Of a stretch of 64,000 bases of DNA, positions 17,339 to 27,178 are shown in pieces (positions within the stretch are counted from its first letter, which is position 1; each line of letters starts with the position of its first letter). The position numbers and the translations under genes are program-made. Under the pieces are notes generated by a model, which was not told the origin of the DNA, did not search any database, and saw only the letters and a program-made list of their open reading frames with translations. The stretch is from Poriferisodalis sp965226645 (GTDB lineage: Bacteria > Actinomycetota > Acidimicrobiia > Acidimicrobiales > Poriferisodalaceae). The stretch is from the NCBI GenBank assembly GCA_965226645.1, contig CBDDDL010000004.1, positions 124,001 to 188,000 of the forward strand, given 5' to 3'.

Positions 17339-17760
17339 GCGTCGAGGATCACGCGCTGTTGTCACGGCTGGCAGACACGGTGCGCAACGAGATCGCGCCA
17401 GCAGTGAACGACGAGTACCCCCGGACTCAGGCGTTCATGGCAGCCGTGATTCTGCAGCGGCTTGCGAAGCAGGCCCGGCTCGGAAACGGACATCGCGCCG
17501 CTGAAGCCGGTGACGTCGCGGAGTTGTCGGACGAGCTCGACGCATTGATTGCCGGCGCCGAGGCTTCAGCGGAGATCCTGTCTGTGGTCCGCGATGCTCT
17601 CGCTCGCATGCGCGCCCAATCGTCGATTGCCGCAGCGACCGACGTCATCGACGCCCTGTACCGGTGGGGCCCCGAACGCCCCGAAGCTGCTTCGGCATTG
17701 GCTGCCATCCGAGAGATGCTCCGCCGTGACATCGACCGACGCATGGACATTGCGCAGTGA
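17335..17760 (+). CDS. Small helical hypothetical protein (DUF6285-like)
   Basis: This 141-residue protein is predicted to be all-helical, with repeated Ala/Leu heptads (LLSRLADTVRNEIAP, AAVILQRLAKQARLG, DALARMRAQSSIAAA) and no catalytic motif. It resembles the small DUF6285-type proteins that sit next to APH-family phosphotransferases and acyl-CoA dehydrogenases; I hold that assignment loosely. The ATG overlaps the previous stop by four bases, and the kinase-like gene begins 40 bp later, so it is probably co-translated with its neighbours. A role as a partner or chaperone of the kinase-like protein is a guess. Confidence 0.7.
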   Translation: MSVEDHALLSRLADTVRNEIAPAVNDEYPRTQAFMAAVILQRLAKQARLGNGHRAAEAGDVAELSDELDALIAGAEASAEILSVVRDALARMRAQSSIAAATDVIDALYRWGPERPEAASALAAIREMLRRDIDRRMDIAQ

Positions 17761-17800
17761 CCGCAGCAGGGGAGCGCGGTGTCGGGTCGGGGAACAGGAC

Positions 17801-18817
17801 GTGTCGGGCGTGCTCAGCGAGTACTTGCAGGAGCGCCTCGGAAGCAGTGACCCAGTCGAGATCGTGAACCCAGAGCGCATCGCTGTGGGCTGGTCGCACG
17901 AGACGTGGCTGTTCGATGCGAGGTGGTCCGACGGAGTCGGAGAGCAGCGACAGGGTTTCTGCCTGCGTCGGGACCCCGGCAATGCACTGCTGCGCGAGCA
18001 ATCTGATCTCGCCGAGCAATTTCGAGTCTTGAGCAGTCTCGAATCCACCGACGTCCCCGCTCCTCGGGCCTACTGGTACGAAGCCGACCCTGTCGTGCTT
18101 GGAGCGCCCGCCATCGTGATGGAGCGTGTTGCGGGGGAGTGCCCCAGTCCGTGGCGCCGTGCGGGCCGCGAGTTCTACGCCGCCGCAGCCGGGCGTGGCG
18201 TGCTGCCCCCAAGCTTCACCGACGCCTTGGCTGCCGTGCACAACGTGGACTGGCAGGCTGCGGGCCTCGACTTTCTCGGTGTGCCCGGCTCAGGCAACGA
18301 TTTCGCGCTGCGCGAGATCGACAAGTGGCAGCGGCTCATCGTCGATTCAGGCCATCCGGGCCATCCGATCCTCGCTGATTTGATCGGCTGGCTGAAGCAC
18401 AACGCGCCCCCAACGGAACGGCTCACGCTCGTACACGGTGCGTATCGGACCGGCAATGTCCTGATTCACGAGGACCGGGTGTCAGCGATTCTGGATTGGG
18501 AGCTGCAGGTCATCGGCGACCCGATGTACGACGTGGCCTACATGCTCACCGAGCTGAACCGCGAAGGCACCGACCTGCTGTCGAACGTGGTGCCCCGGGA
18601 GCTGTTCTTCGAGCGGTATCAGCAGGCCACCGGCATCGAAATCGACGTCGAGCGCTGCGCCTACTACCAGTTGCTGTATGCGATGCGCTCTGCTGCGTTC
18701 TGGATGAGCGCTGCTGGCCTGTTCGCCGACGGCGCAAACGACGACCTGCGTCTCGCCCGCACCCACTGGTCGGTCACGGTTGCTCTGGAGCGTGCTGCCA
18801 CCGAACTGGGCTACTAA
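17801..18817 (+). CDS. APH-family phosphotransferase-like protein lacking the catalytic Asp (possible pseudokinase)
   Basis: The 338-residue protein resembles the ACAD10/APH phosphotransferases linked to acyl-CoA metabolism. It has an N-lobe with FCLRRDPGNALLREQ, then AIVMERVAGECPSPWR, LDFLGVPGSGNDFALREI, and the metal loop AILDWELQVIGDP. The catalytic loop, normally HGDxRxGN, reads LVHGAYRTGN: the aspartate that acts as catalytic base is alanine (codon GCG). Everything around it is well kept. The protein may be a pseudokinase or act by substrate binding only, or this may be a point error. GTG 17801 has GGGGAACAGG upstream; the longer open frame to 17549 overlaps the preceding gene and is not used. 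Confidence 0.82.
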   Translation: MSGVLSEYLQERLGSSDPVEIVNPERIAVGWSHETWLFDARWSDGVGEQRQGFCLRRDPGNALLREQSDLAEQFRVLSSLESTDVPAPRAYWYEADPVVLGAPAIVMERVAGECPSPWRRAGREFYAAAAGRGVLPPSFTDALAAVHNVDWQAAGLDFLGVPGSGNDFALREIDKWQRLIVDSGHPGHPILADLIGWLKHNAPPTERLTLVHGAYRTGNVLIHEDRVSAILDWELQVIGDPMYDVAYMLTELNREGTDLLSNVVPRELFFERYQQATGIEIDVERCAYYQLLYAMRSAAFWMSAAGLFADGANDDLRLARTHWSVTVALERAATELGY

Positions 18818-18971
18818 ACGTCGTGTTGGGCACCAGCCGCTACGGAGCGCGGGGAAGCGCCTCGCAAAACCACCGATCCGTGTGTCACCGACACAGACGA
18901 TGCGTCCGTATTTGCCTGAACCATGTCGGGAGCGGCTGAGCTCATTTCGCAGAACCGCTGCAGGCTGGGTG
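18818..18971. other. Intergenic stretch, no feature seen
   Basis: 154 bp between the kinase-like gene and the convergent 3' end of the decayed subtilase gene. I see no hairpin with a T-tract, no small gene and no repeat. Confidence 0.5.
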
Positions 18972-19437
18972 CTAGACGGCGATCATTGTTGCGTCCACGG
19001 GCACTTGGATGGATGCCGCTATCGGCGTGTATAGATCGACATCTTGAGCTGGTGTACGAAGCGAAACAAGAAGCGAGTAGCGGATCGGTAGATCTTCTCG
19101 GTCGCTGCGCCGGTTGTTCTTCCACCACCCGCCGACTGCATGAACGGCGATTGTGCCGGTTGACGCGAGTTCAGCGCCGTGGCCTTGCCAGATGTCCTGA
19201 TGAAGAGAGCCGCGGTTGCGCTGGTTCGGCCCAAGAAGCCAGGGGGAAGGTGAGCCGGAGGTGTTGCCGAGACCGCCCTCCTCGTTCATGGCTTCGCGGT
19301 TGACGCGCTGGACGAATCGGTCCCGCGACTCGTTTGGGTGTTGAAGCTGGAAGCGGAGGCCGTGGGACGCGTAGGAGTAACGGCCACGCCATCCTCGGCG
19401 GGATGGGGATGGCTCGATGAAGTAGGACAGCGTGACC

Positions 19438-19569
19438 CGAAGTTCGACGTCCGCTTCCCCGAGTTCCATGAGTTCGGTCGCTGGCCACGGCAACTGGTGC
19501 AGCCTGAAGTGCCGCATTGCGTGGTCGAAGTTCGACGTCCGCTTCCCCGAGTTCCATGAGTTCGGTCGC
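19438..19569. repeat. 44-bp direct repeat, 88-bp period, in the subtilase C-terminal region
   Basis: Bases 19438-19481 and 19526-19569 are identical. Comparison with the intact order in the second copy at 20461 onward (CATTGCGTGGTCGCGGCCC) shows a net insertion of 52 bp between 19519 and 19571. This shifts the frame within GRDHAMRHFRLHQ of the protease. Confidence 0.9.
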
Positions 19570-19570
19570 G

Positions 19571-19960
19571 GCGTGGTCGCGGCCCACAAACGGGACGAAC
19601 TGATCCTGAACAACCATCGTCACTGCATTGCGGGCTGAGGCCCGGACACCTTCGTCGTCGGGCACGCCCCACCCGAATCGCCGGAGCAGGTTTCGGCGGT
19701 GGGTCTTGCGGGGCTCTGCCGTCACGAGCCTTTTCATGAGCGGGGGCCACTCCGCCGAGTGGGTGAGCAGATCCCTGATCGTCTCCGGCCAGTAGTCGGG
19801 GTAGGTGGCCATGGCGCGGGCCGCGAGGCGGGCAGCCTGAGAAGTCGCGGCGCTCGTTGCGTTTGCCGAGGACAGCGCTCGATCGTCTGCGAAGTCAGTC
19901 GTTCGCAGCGACACGATGGGATGGTTGGAGTGGAAATCCCGTGCGCCATCCGTCAGGAAG
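19571..19960. repeat. 390-bp perfect direct repeat, copy A
   Basis: Identical as far as I can read to 20469-20858, offset 898 bp. It encodes, on the minus strand, the protease stretch around the catalytic serine through FGWGVPDDEGVRASARN to VPFVGRDH. Confidence 0.93.
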
Positions 19961-20459
19961 AACGAGACCACCGGGCACCGAGGCCGCATAGGCGACCCGC
20001 TCTACCATGCTCGCAAGCTGCTGCTGATGGGCGCCGAACGGCTCGACGCCGCCGGGTGGGACAAGATGCTCGCCGCGCTCGACGCATCCGACCCCGCAGA
20101 CGAGATCCGCGAGTGCTGGGTCGCCAAAGAACACGTCCGCGACATCTTCCGCGCCGACGATCCCCTCACGCGCAACAGCATCTCGACGAAGCGATCGCCT
20201 GGTGCGAGCACCCCAGTGAGCTCGCCACCCTGGCCCGCACGCTGCGCCGCTGGTGATCGGAACCGCCGTGCGCACCCGCACCAGCAACGCCCGCACCGAA
20301 GCAGCCAACGCCCGCATCAAAGTCGTCAAACGATCAGCAGGAGGCTTCCGCACTTTTTGCAACTACCGTCTGCGCATCCTGCTCGCCGCAGTCCGCAGAC
20401 CATGCCAAACTCAACCCGTCACACGAATCAGAACCCGACGTCCCAGCTTGGTTGCGTAG
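19961..20459 (+). mobile_element. ISL3-family transposase remnant (C-terminal third, frameshifted)
   Basis: On the plus strand the DNA between the two 390-bp repeats encodes the end of an ISL3-family transposase in three frames. ETTGHRGRIGDPLYHARKLL and GAERLDAAGWDKMLAALDA are in one frame, QQHLDEAIAWCEHPSELATL in a second. The third has TEAANARIKVVKRSAGGFR, FCNYRLRILLAA and TRIRTRRPSLVA, which ends at a natural stop at 20457-20459. The N-terminal two thirds, the zinc-binding HTH region and both terminal inverted repeats are missing. The fragment abuts the protease repeat on both sides with no spacer, so it is a recombination relic, not an intact insertion sequence. Confidence 0.8.
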
Positions 20460-20468
20460 AGCCGCATT

Positions 20469-20858
20469 GCGTGGTCGCGGCCCACAAACGGGACGAACTG
20501 ATCCTGAACAACCATCGTCACTGCATTGCGGGCTGAGGCCCGGACACCTTCGTCGTCGGGCACGCCCCACCCGAATCGCCGGAGCAGGTTTCGGCGGTGG
20601 GTCTTGCGGGGCTCTGCCGTCACGAGCCTTTTCATGAGCGGGGGCCACTCCGCCGAGTGGGTGAGCAGATCCCTGATCGTCTCCGGCCAGTAGTCGGGGT
20701 AGGTGGCCATGGCGCGGGCCGCGAGGCGGGCAGCCTGAGAAGTCGCGGCGCTCGTTGCGTTTGCCGAGGACAGCGCTCGATCGTCTGCGAAGTCAGTCGT
20801 TCGCAGCGACACGATGGGATGGTTGGAGTGGAAATCCCGTGCGCCATCCGTCAGGAAG
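20469..20858. repeat. 390-bp perfect direct repeat, copy B
   Basis: Second copy of 19571-19960. The match extends a few bases further left (from 20461) to the sequence found at 19511. Copies A and B flank the ISL3 transposase remnant. Confidence 0.93.
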
Positions 20859-21129
20859 TTGCCGCCCTCCATACAGATGTCGGGCTTGATGGGCCACTTA
20901 TTGCCACCTGCGGCAACGCCCGTTCGGCTGTGTGGCGAGATGTCACCGGCTTGTGCGAGAGCGTCCCATCCCGCAAAGCTTGGGTCAGAAGGTGTGTTTA
21001 CGAGTTCGGTGCAAGCGCCGACCGTGAGTCCGTTCCACGCCTGCGCAGGGTCTTCGATCGGCGATGCATCGCACTTGCTGACATAGTCGCTCATGTAGGG
21101 AGCATCTCGGCCATACCCGCTTCGCCGGC

Positions 21130-21940
21130 AGAGACCAAAGGGTAGGCGGGAGTGAGCCGCTTCGTCTCGGACCTGCGACGCGCCGGGGTGAGGGCCGACC
21201 ACGGTGCGCGCCGTTGATCGACCGGCGACGGCCACGACTTCAAGTGGTCGATCCCGTCACCCTCGGATCCGCTGTTAGTAGCTCCCCGATGACATCGCAA
21301 AGACCGCCGCAGACGACCTATGCCACCGGCCGCGGCAAAGCCAAGCGCACCGTTCGCCTTCTGCGGGGCGCACAGCAACGACTGTGGCCCGATCACCGTC
21401 ACGACACCGCCGCCACGAGTTCCACCGCGGCTAGTCGCGTCCGCGACGGTCGGCCGACTACGGCGCGAACTGCGCATCGGCTCGCCTGCGCCGTGCACAC
21501 AACATCGGCTGGACCACCACCCTCGCCGGCCACTCACCGGGCCGCCGTCGGCACACCCGCCGATAGATGTGAGCGCTTTTGCGAGCCCTGCGCAGGACCC
21601 TTGGCATCGACCGGGGTGGCGCCCCCAGACGTGCGACTCGCACTCGCCGAGTGATCATCTCGCCGCTGCGCTTGTTGTACCGTCTGGGCAGGCAAGGCCA
21701 GACGTATGTCCGCGCGAACTGCGACTCTGTCATAGGCCCAGCAGCGCCGAGATCCCAGGGTGACGGCAGACTGCCGCGTCCGCCTCAGCGCTTGCGCCAA
21801 CAGGTGATCCGCAGTGCGGTCGCGAGCGCCGACCGGTGTCCTCGGGTTCGCCCGGTCCTGATCGATCGAGGTGTTGACCCCGATGAACTTCACTTGGAAC
21901 TAATCATCTAGTAGCTCGATGGCACCGGCATTTCTGCGAC
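21130..21940. other. Unassigned 0.8-kb insert within the subtilase pseudogene, no convincing gene
   Basis: This stretch interrupts the protease gene between SATVDAL and SDYVSKCDAS. Open frames exist on both strands but none gives recognisable protein. It shares short diverged similarity with 21955-22135: ATGAACTTCAC occurs near 21882 and 22127, and GGCAGGCAAGGCCA near 21690 resembles CAGGCAAGGCCA near 22055. It may therefore contain a degraded duplicate of adjacent protease DNA. I cannot assign it to a mobile element. Confidence 0.4.
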
Positions 21941-22196
21941 ATCAGTCCCCACTGCAGCGCGTCGACGGTCGCCGACCACAGCGACGGCTCACCGGGCCGG
22001 TCGGCGCCAGATGTGATTGGCATCGAATAGACGCGGCGCCGAGTGTTGCCTACCGTCTCAGGCAAGGCCACAGCCTGCGCTGGACGATACGCCTCAGGCT
22101 TGTGAGCGTTACTCCGCCCGCCCGGAATGAACTTCACCGAGGCAATGCAGCGACCGTGTTGTTATTGAGCAGGAGATCTCCAAGGGGCCCAGCAGG

Positions 22197-22628
22197 GCGA
22201 GTCCTGCCATCTGAGTGCCGTGTCCATCGGTATCGGCGGGCGGCCCGGCGAGAACCGTGAACACATTCTGCGGATCGAGGGCGGGGGCCAGCAGCTGATG
22301 CGAACGGCGCACCCCAGTGTCGAGCAGACAGACGGCGGGGGCCCTCGTGCCGGCGTACACAACTCGATTCACGAGGTCGTCGGCGTACTCGAATTGCTCG
22401 TCCTGGTTGAGGCAGCGCGAGTCCTGCCATCTGAGTGCCGTGTCCATCTCGGCGGGCGGCCCGGCGAGAACCGTGAACACATTCTGCGGATCGAGGGCGG
22501 GGGCCAGCAGCTGATGCGAACGGCGCACCCCAGTGTCGAGCAGACAGACGGCGGGGGCCCTCGTGCCGGCGTACACAACTCGATTCACGAGGTCGTCGGC
22601 GTACTCGAATTGCTCGTCCTGGTTGAGG
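22197..22628. repeat. Tandem duplication of about 216-220 bp in the subtilase N-terminal half
   Basis: 22233-22412 equals 22449-22628 (180 bp, offset 216), and 22197-22227 equals 22417-22447 (offset 220). A small indel of about four bases separates the two matching blocks. On the minus strand it duplicates the segment from LNQDEQFEYADDLVNRV through LLDTGV to VFTVLAGPPA, so the catalytic Asp motif occurs twice and the His motif once. Confidence 0.93.
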
Positions 22629-23381
22629 TCTTCGATGGTGTCGACGAAGGAGGGTCGGCGTAGTTCGGTCACGGGTATGGCGCTGAACGGCAGGCCTGCT
22701 AGCTGCTCCCATCGGGCCTGGAGCCACACGACGTAGCGGCTGTCGAAGCGAAGAGACGACGCGAGGAGATCAAGCCCCATCGTCTCGGCGTATATCTGAG
22801 CGGTCGCGAGAGCGTCTGAATCAGGTCGCAACCAAACTTCCCACCAATGGCGGCCCGTGGTCGGCGGCTCTCCATGGGACTGCCACAGGTCCCTCAGGAC
22901 GGACGAGCGGATGCGTGCGATGTTCGCGACCAGAGCGTTGTTCTTGGGCTTGCTAGTCCTAGCGTCTTCTTCGTTGACGTAGCGTTCGAAGAGTTCGAGA
23001 AACTTGGCGCGGTACTCGTCGCTCACCCACACTTGGGCTAGCTCGGGGCTGTCAGTGCTTGACGGACGCACCGTGAGGAGAAGCCATTTGGGGCGCGGAT
23101 CGGTCCTGTGTCCGGTGTGCTGGTCGAGTCGCTCAAGCTGCAATTTGAATTCGCCGGCACCCTCAAAGGTGATGATGGTGCCGAGGGCTTCGAGTTGTGC
23201 CCGTGCAAGTTCGGGTGGCGACACTCGGTCGTCGAGCGCCATTTCTGTTTCCTGCAGGATGCGCTCACCGTGCACTTGCCGGTCGACATCTTGGACATCG
23301 CTCCGGCCGCCGCCACGCCGTCTGAAGTCTCGATCCTCCGCCCGGCCCAAGACCAGAAGGTGCCCGAGCAGTTCCAAACTG

Positions 23382-24350
23382 TCAGCCATTCATGACAGTA
23401 TCCGACTCCTTGAGCGCGTTAGTGAGGACCGTTAGCGAAACGGTTTCTTCGCCAGACAACAGGCACCGCTTGGCCGCCCTCTCAGCTGCATGCACGAGTT
23501 CGGCGTGGCTCATTTGTGCCACATGTTCACGAAGAATGTTCCACTCAATACCGCGGGCCATCGACCCGAGACGCGATCGCATCACCGCGACCGCTTCGTC
23601 GCTGTTCGGCAGCGCAAACTTCAGTCGCCGGTCGAAGCGACGGAACAGTGCTTGGTCGAGGATCGATTGATGGTTCGTCGCGGCAACAACGATGCTCTCG
23701 GCACTTGCGTTCTCCAGAAACAGCAGGAAAGAGCTGAGAATTCGGCGGGCTTCACCTACGTCATTTCCGGCCCGGTCGCCGCCGAGCGCATCAAATTCGT
23801 CGAACAAGAACACGGCACGCCGGCTCGCGGCGGCATCAAACAAGATTCGGAGTTTGCTTCCGGTCTCGCCGAGGTACTTGCTGAGGAGCGCGTCCAAACG
23901 GATGGTGAGAAGCGGGAGGTCAAGTTCGTGTGCGATGACTGCTGCCGTCATCGTCTTGCCGGTACCGGGTGGTCCTTGGAGCAGTAGCCGATGTATCGGG
24001 CGCAGTCCCCGCTCCAAGAGCATGTGACGCTGGCGTTGCTCAGTGATGATCTCTTCAATCTGCCCGCGGAGAAGAGGTGCGACGACAAGGTCTCGCAGTG
24101 ACACGTCAGGGTGCGAGGCAACGACGAGTTCGGCGAGTTCGCCTCTGGGTTGAGCAATGGAGGTGACCCTGGCTCCGACCAGTTCCGCCCTGGCCGCCTC
24201 GACGAGTTGTCTTACGTCGTTGGCGAATCGATGGTGGCCCTGTCGCGCGGCCTTGGCGGCGACCTGAAGGGCTACGGCGTAGAAGGTCTCGTCGTCTCGC
24301 GAGCCGTAGCTGCGTACGAGGGCCTTGATGTGATCAGCAGATGCAGCCAC
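23382..24350 (-). CDS. ietA: AAA+ ATPase of an IetAS-type ATPase/subtilase pair
   Basis: The 322-residue AAA+ protein has an N-terminal helical region (residues 1-90), then Walker A GPPGTGKT at 126-133 and Walker B AVFLFDEFDALGGD. Sensor 1 VVAATNHQS and the arginine-finger region RRFDRRLKF follow, then a C-terminal lid. ATPases of this kind pair with a subtilisin-like protease in a two-gene system. It was first described as ietA/ietS on Agrobacterium plasmids, where it affects stability and incompatibility, and later reported to give phage resistance. The next gene starts inside its last codons (ATG at 23389, stop at 23382), so the pair was coupled. This gene looks fully intact although its partner is destroyed, which is odd for a working system. 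The symbol rests on architecture only. Confidence 0.82.
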   Translation of the reverse strand: MAASADHIKALVRSYGSRDDETFYAVALQVAAKAARQGHHRFANDVRQLVEAARAELVGARVTSIAQPRGELAELVVASHPDVSLRDLVVAPLLRGQIEEIITEQRQRHMLLERGLRPIHRLLLQGPPGTGKTMTAAVIAHELDLPLLTIRLDALLSKYLGETGSKLRILFDAAASRRAVFLFDEFDALGGDRAGNDVGEARRILSSFLLFLENASAESIVVAATNHQSILDQALFRRFDRRLKFALPNSDEAVAVMRSRLGSMARGIEWNILREHVAQMSHAELVHAAERAAKRCLLSGEETVSLTVLTNALKESDTVMNG

Positions 24351-24427
24351 GACGACCTTCCCCGAGTGCCAACTGTAGAACGCTAGAGCCGGCCTCCAGA
24401 AGGCTGAGCATCATTTGCGTCGGTGGC

Positions 24428-25423
24428 TCAGGCAGAAAAGGCGTCGATCATCGCTTCGACGTCGCCGAGCGGATACAGGATCGGGCATGTGGCGCCGTTG
24501 GCGATGTAGCCGTCGACGGCTTCACGGGCCTCAGCGGGGGTGCCTGACGCGGTGAGCATCTGCACGATGTCGTCGGGAACCAGCCGCGACGCGGCTTCGA
24601 CCTGTTCCGCAGTTGCCGGCCAGGTCAGCACCTTGCCGACATCTTCGAGCAGCGATTCGGGCACGCCCGAGGCCTTCATGATGTGGGGCTGCTGGCCCAG
24701 GTACTGGGTGACCATGTTGCGTGCCATGTCGAGCGCCGTCGAGCGGTCTTCGTGCACCGAGCACACCACCAGCTGGGGCCGATCCAGGTCGTCCACGCTC
24801 CGCCCCACCGAGGCTGCGCCGCGTTCGAGCGCGTCCATGGCCCGGCTGTTGTAGTCAGGCGACACCAAATAGTTGAGCACCACGCCGTCGGCGATCTCGC
24901 CGCACAGCTCCATCATCTTCATGCCAGTGGCGCCGATGTAGATCGGCACGTCCTTCGCTCGGCGCTCCTGGTAGACGTAGTCGAGCTCAACGTCGTCGAG
25001 GTGCACGTGCTCGCCGTGAAAGGTGACGTTCTCGTTGGCGAGCAAGGCCCGAACCACGGTGGTGACCTCTCGCATGGCGCCCAAGGGCCGGGACCGGCTG
25101 ATGCCGACCTTTGCGGCCAGCGGATCCCACCAGGCTCCGAGTCCGCAGATGATGCGGCCGGGCGCGAGATCGTCGAGCGTGGAGAACATCGAGGCCAAGC
25201 GAGCCGGGTTGCGCGACCAGATGTCGATCACGCCAGCGCCGACCTTGATCTTCGTGGTGGTTGCGGCGAATGCAGCCATCGGCACGCTGGCCTCGCGCAC
25301 CAAGCGCGAGTCCGCTTGCCACACCGCCTCGAAGCCGCGTTCCTCGGCGTAGCGCGCGAAGCCCATGGCTTCGCTGATGGTGTGTGCGTCCTGCAGGTAC
25401 AGCGCATGTCGTTGCGATGTCAT
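24428..25423 (-). CDS. LLM-class F420-dependent oxidoreductase
   Basis: The 331-residue luciferase-like TIM barrel has ALYLQDAHTISEAMGFARYA, FEAVWQADSRLVREASVP, IKVGAGVIDIWSRNPARLA, RIICGLGAWWDPLA and VPIYIGATGMKMMELCGEIADG. These are typical of the F420-dependent 5,10-methylenetetrahydromethanopterin-reductase-like branch. Reaction and substrate are not readable. It stands alone between the AAA ATPase gene and a divergent PLP-enzyme gene 97 bp away, so it may share a divergent promoter region with the latter. Confidence 0.85.
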   Translation of the reverse strand: MTSQRHALYLQDAHTISEAMGFARYAEERGFEAVWQADSRLVREASVPMAAFAATTTKIKVGAGVIDIWSRNPARLASMFSTLDDLAPGRIICGLGAWWDPLAAKVGISRSRPLGAMREVTTVVRALLANENVTFHGEHVHLDDVELDYVYQERRAKDVPIYIGATGMKMMELCGEIADGVVLNYLVSPDYNSRAMDALERGAASVGRSVDDLDRPQLVVCSVHEDRSTALDMARNMVTQYLGQQPHIMKASGVPESLLEDVGKVLTWPATAEQVEAASRLVPDDIVQMLTASGTPAEAREAVDGYIANGATCPILYPLGDVEAMIDAFSA

Positions 25424-25520
25424 CGGTCCAGTGTCATTGATCCGGGGCCTCCCTTGCGCCCAGCAGCCATCGGTCTCCCGTGCACCAGGGCGCTGCCGCG
25501 GAACATAGCCTCAGATCTTG

Positions 25521-27092
<1,572 letters not shown>

Positions 27093-27178
27093 GGGCCGAC
27101 GCGGCGTGTGAATGACGGGACGAAATGCCGGATCCGCCGCGATGCGGGTAAGAGACACTGCGATGAGAGAATGACGCC

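Larger units (their letters stand above)
18972..23389 (-). pseudogene. ietS: Decayed subtilisin-like (S8) protease gene of an IetAS-type AAA/subtilase pair
   Basis: Read on the minus strand, the pieces of one S8 protease lie in order. The N-terminus (23389-22109) has the RRGGG lead-in, the catalytic Asp motif VCLLDTGVRRSH and the catalytic His motif DGHGTQMAGLAL. A displaced-frame segment (about 22137-21940) has LLLNNNTVA and RRRVYSMPITSGA then SLWSATVDAL. A middle part (about 21110-20469) has KCDASPIEDPAQAWNGLTV and the Ser motif ANATSAATSQAARLAARA. The C-terminal part (to 18972) has ATELMELGEADVELRVTLSY, WLLGPNQRNRGSLHQDIW and VGGWWKNNRRSD. The parts are separated by an in-frame 216-bp duplication, frameshifts, about 0.8 kb of unrelated DNA, a 390-bp direct repeat, an ISL3 fragment and a 52-bp insertion. 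All three triad residues can be found, but no single frame joins them. The start overlaps the ATPase gene by 8 bp. Confidence 0.8.

Noticed and set aside
19571..20858. The 390-bp repeats as insertion-sequence ends or target duplications
   Set aside because: They encode subtilase, not terminal repeats, and are far longer than the 8-bp duplications made by ISL3 elements.
21130..21900. Small plus-strand gene or transposase in the insert
   Set aside because: Candidate frames are Arg/Pro/His-rich with no motif, and the diverged similarity to adjacent protease DNA explains them better.
22109..24350. Plus-strand open frames across the ATPase and subtilase region
   Set aside because: They are antisense to a strongly conserved AAA ATPase and protease and show no domain.
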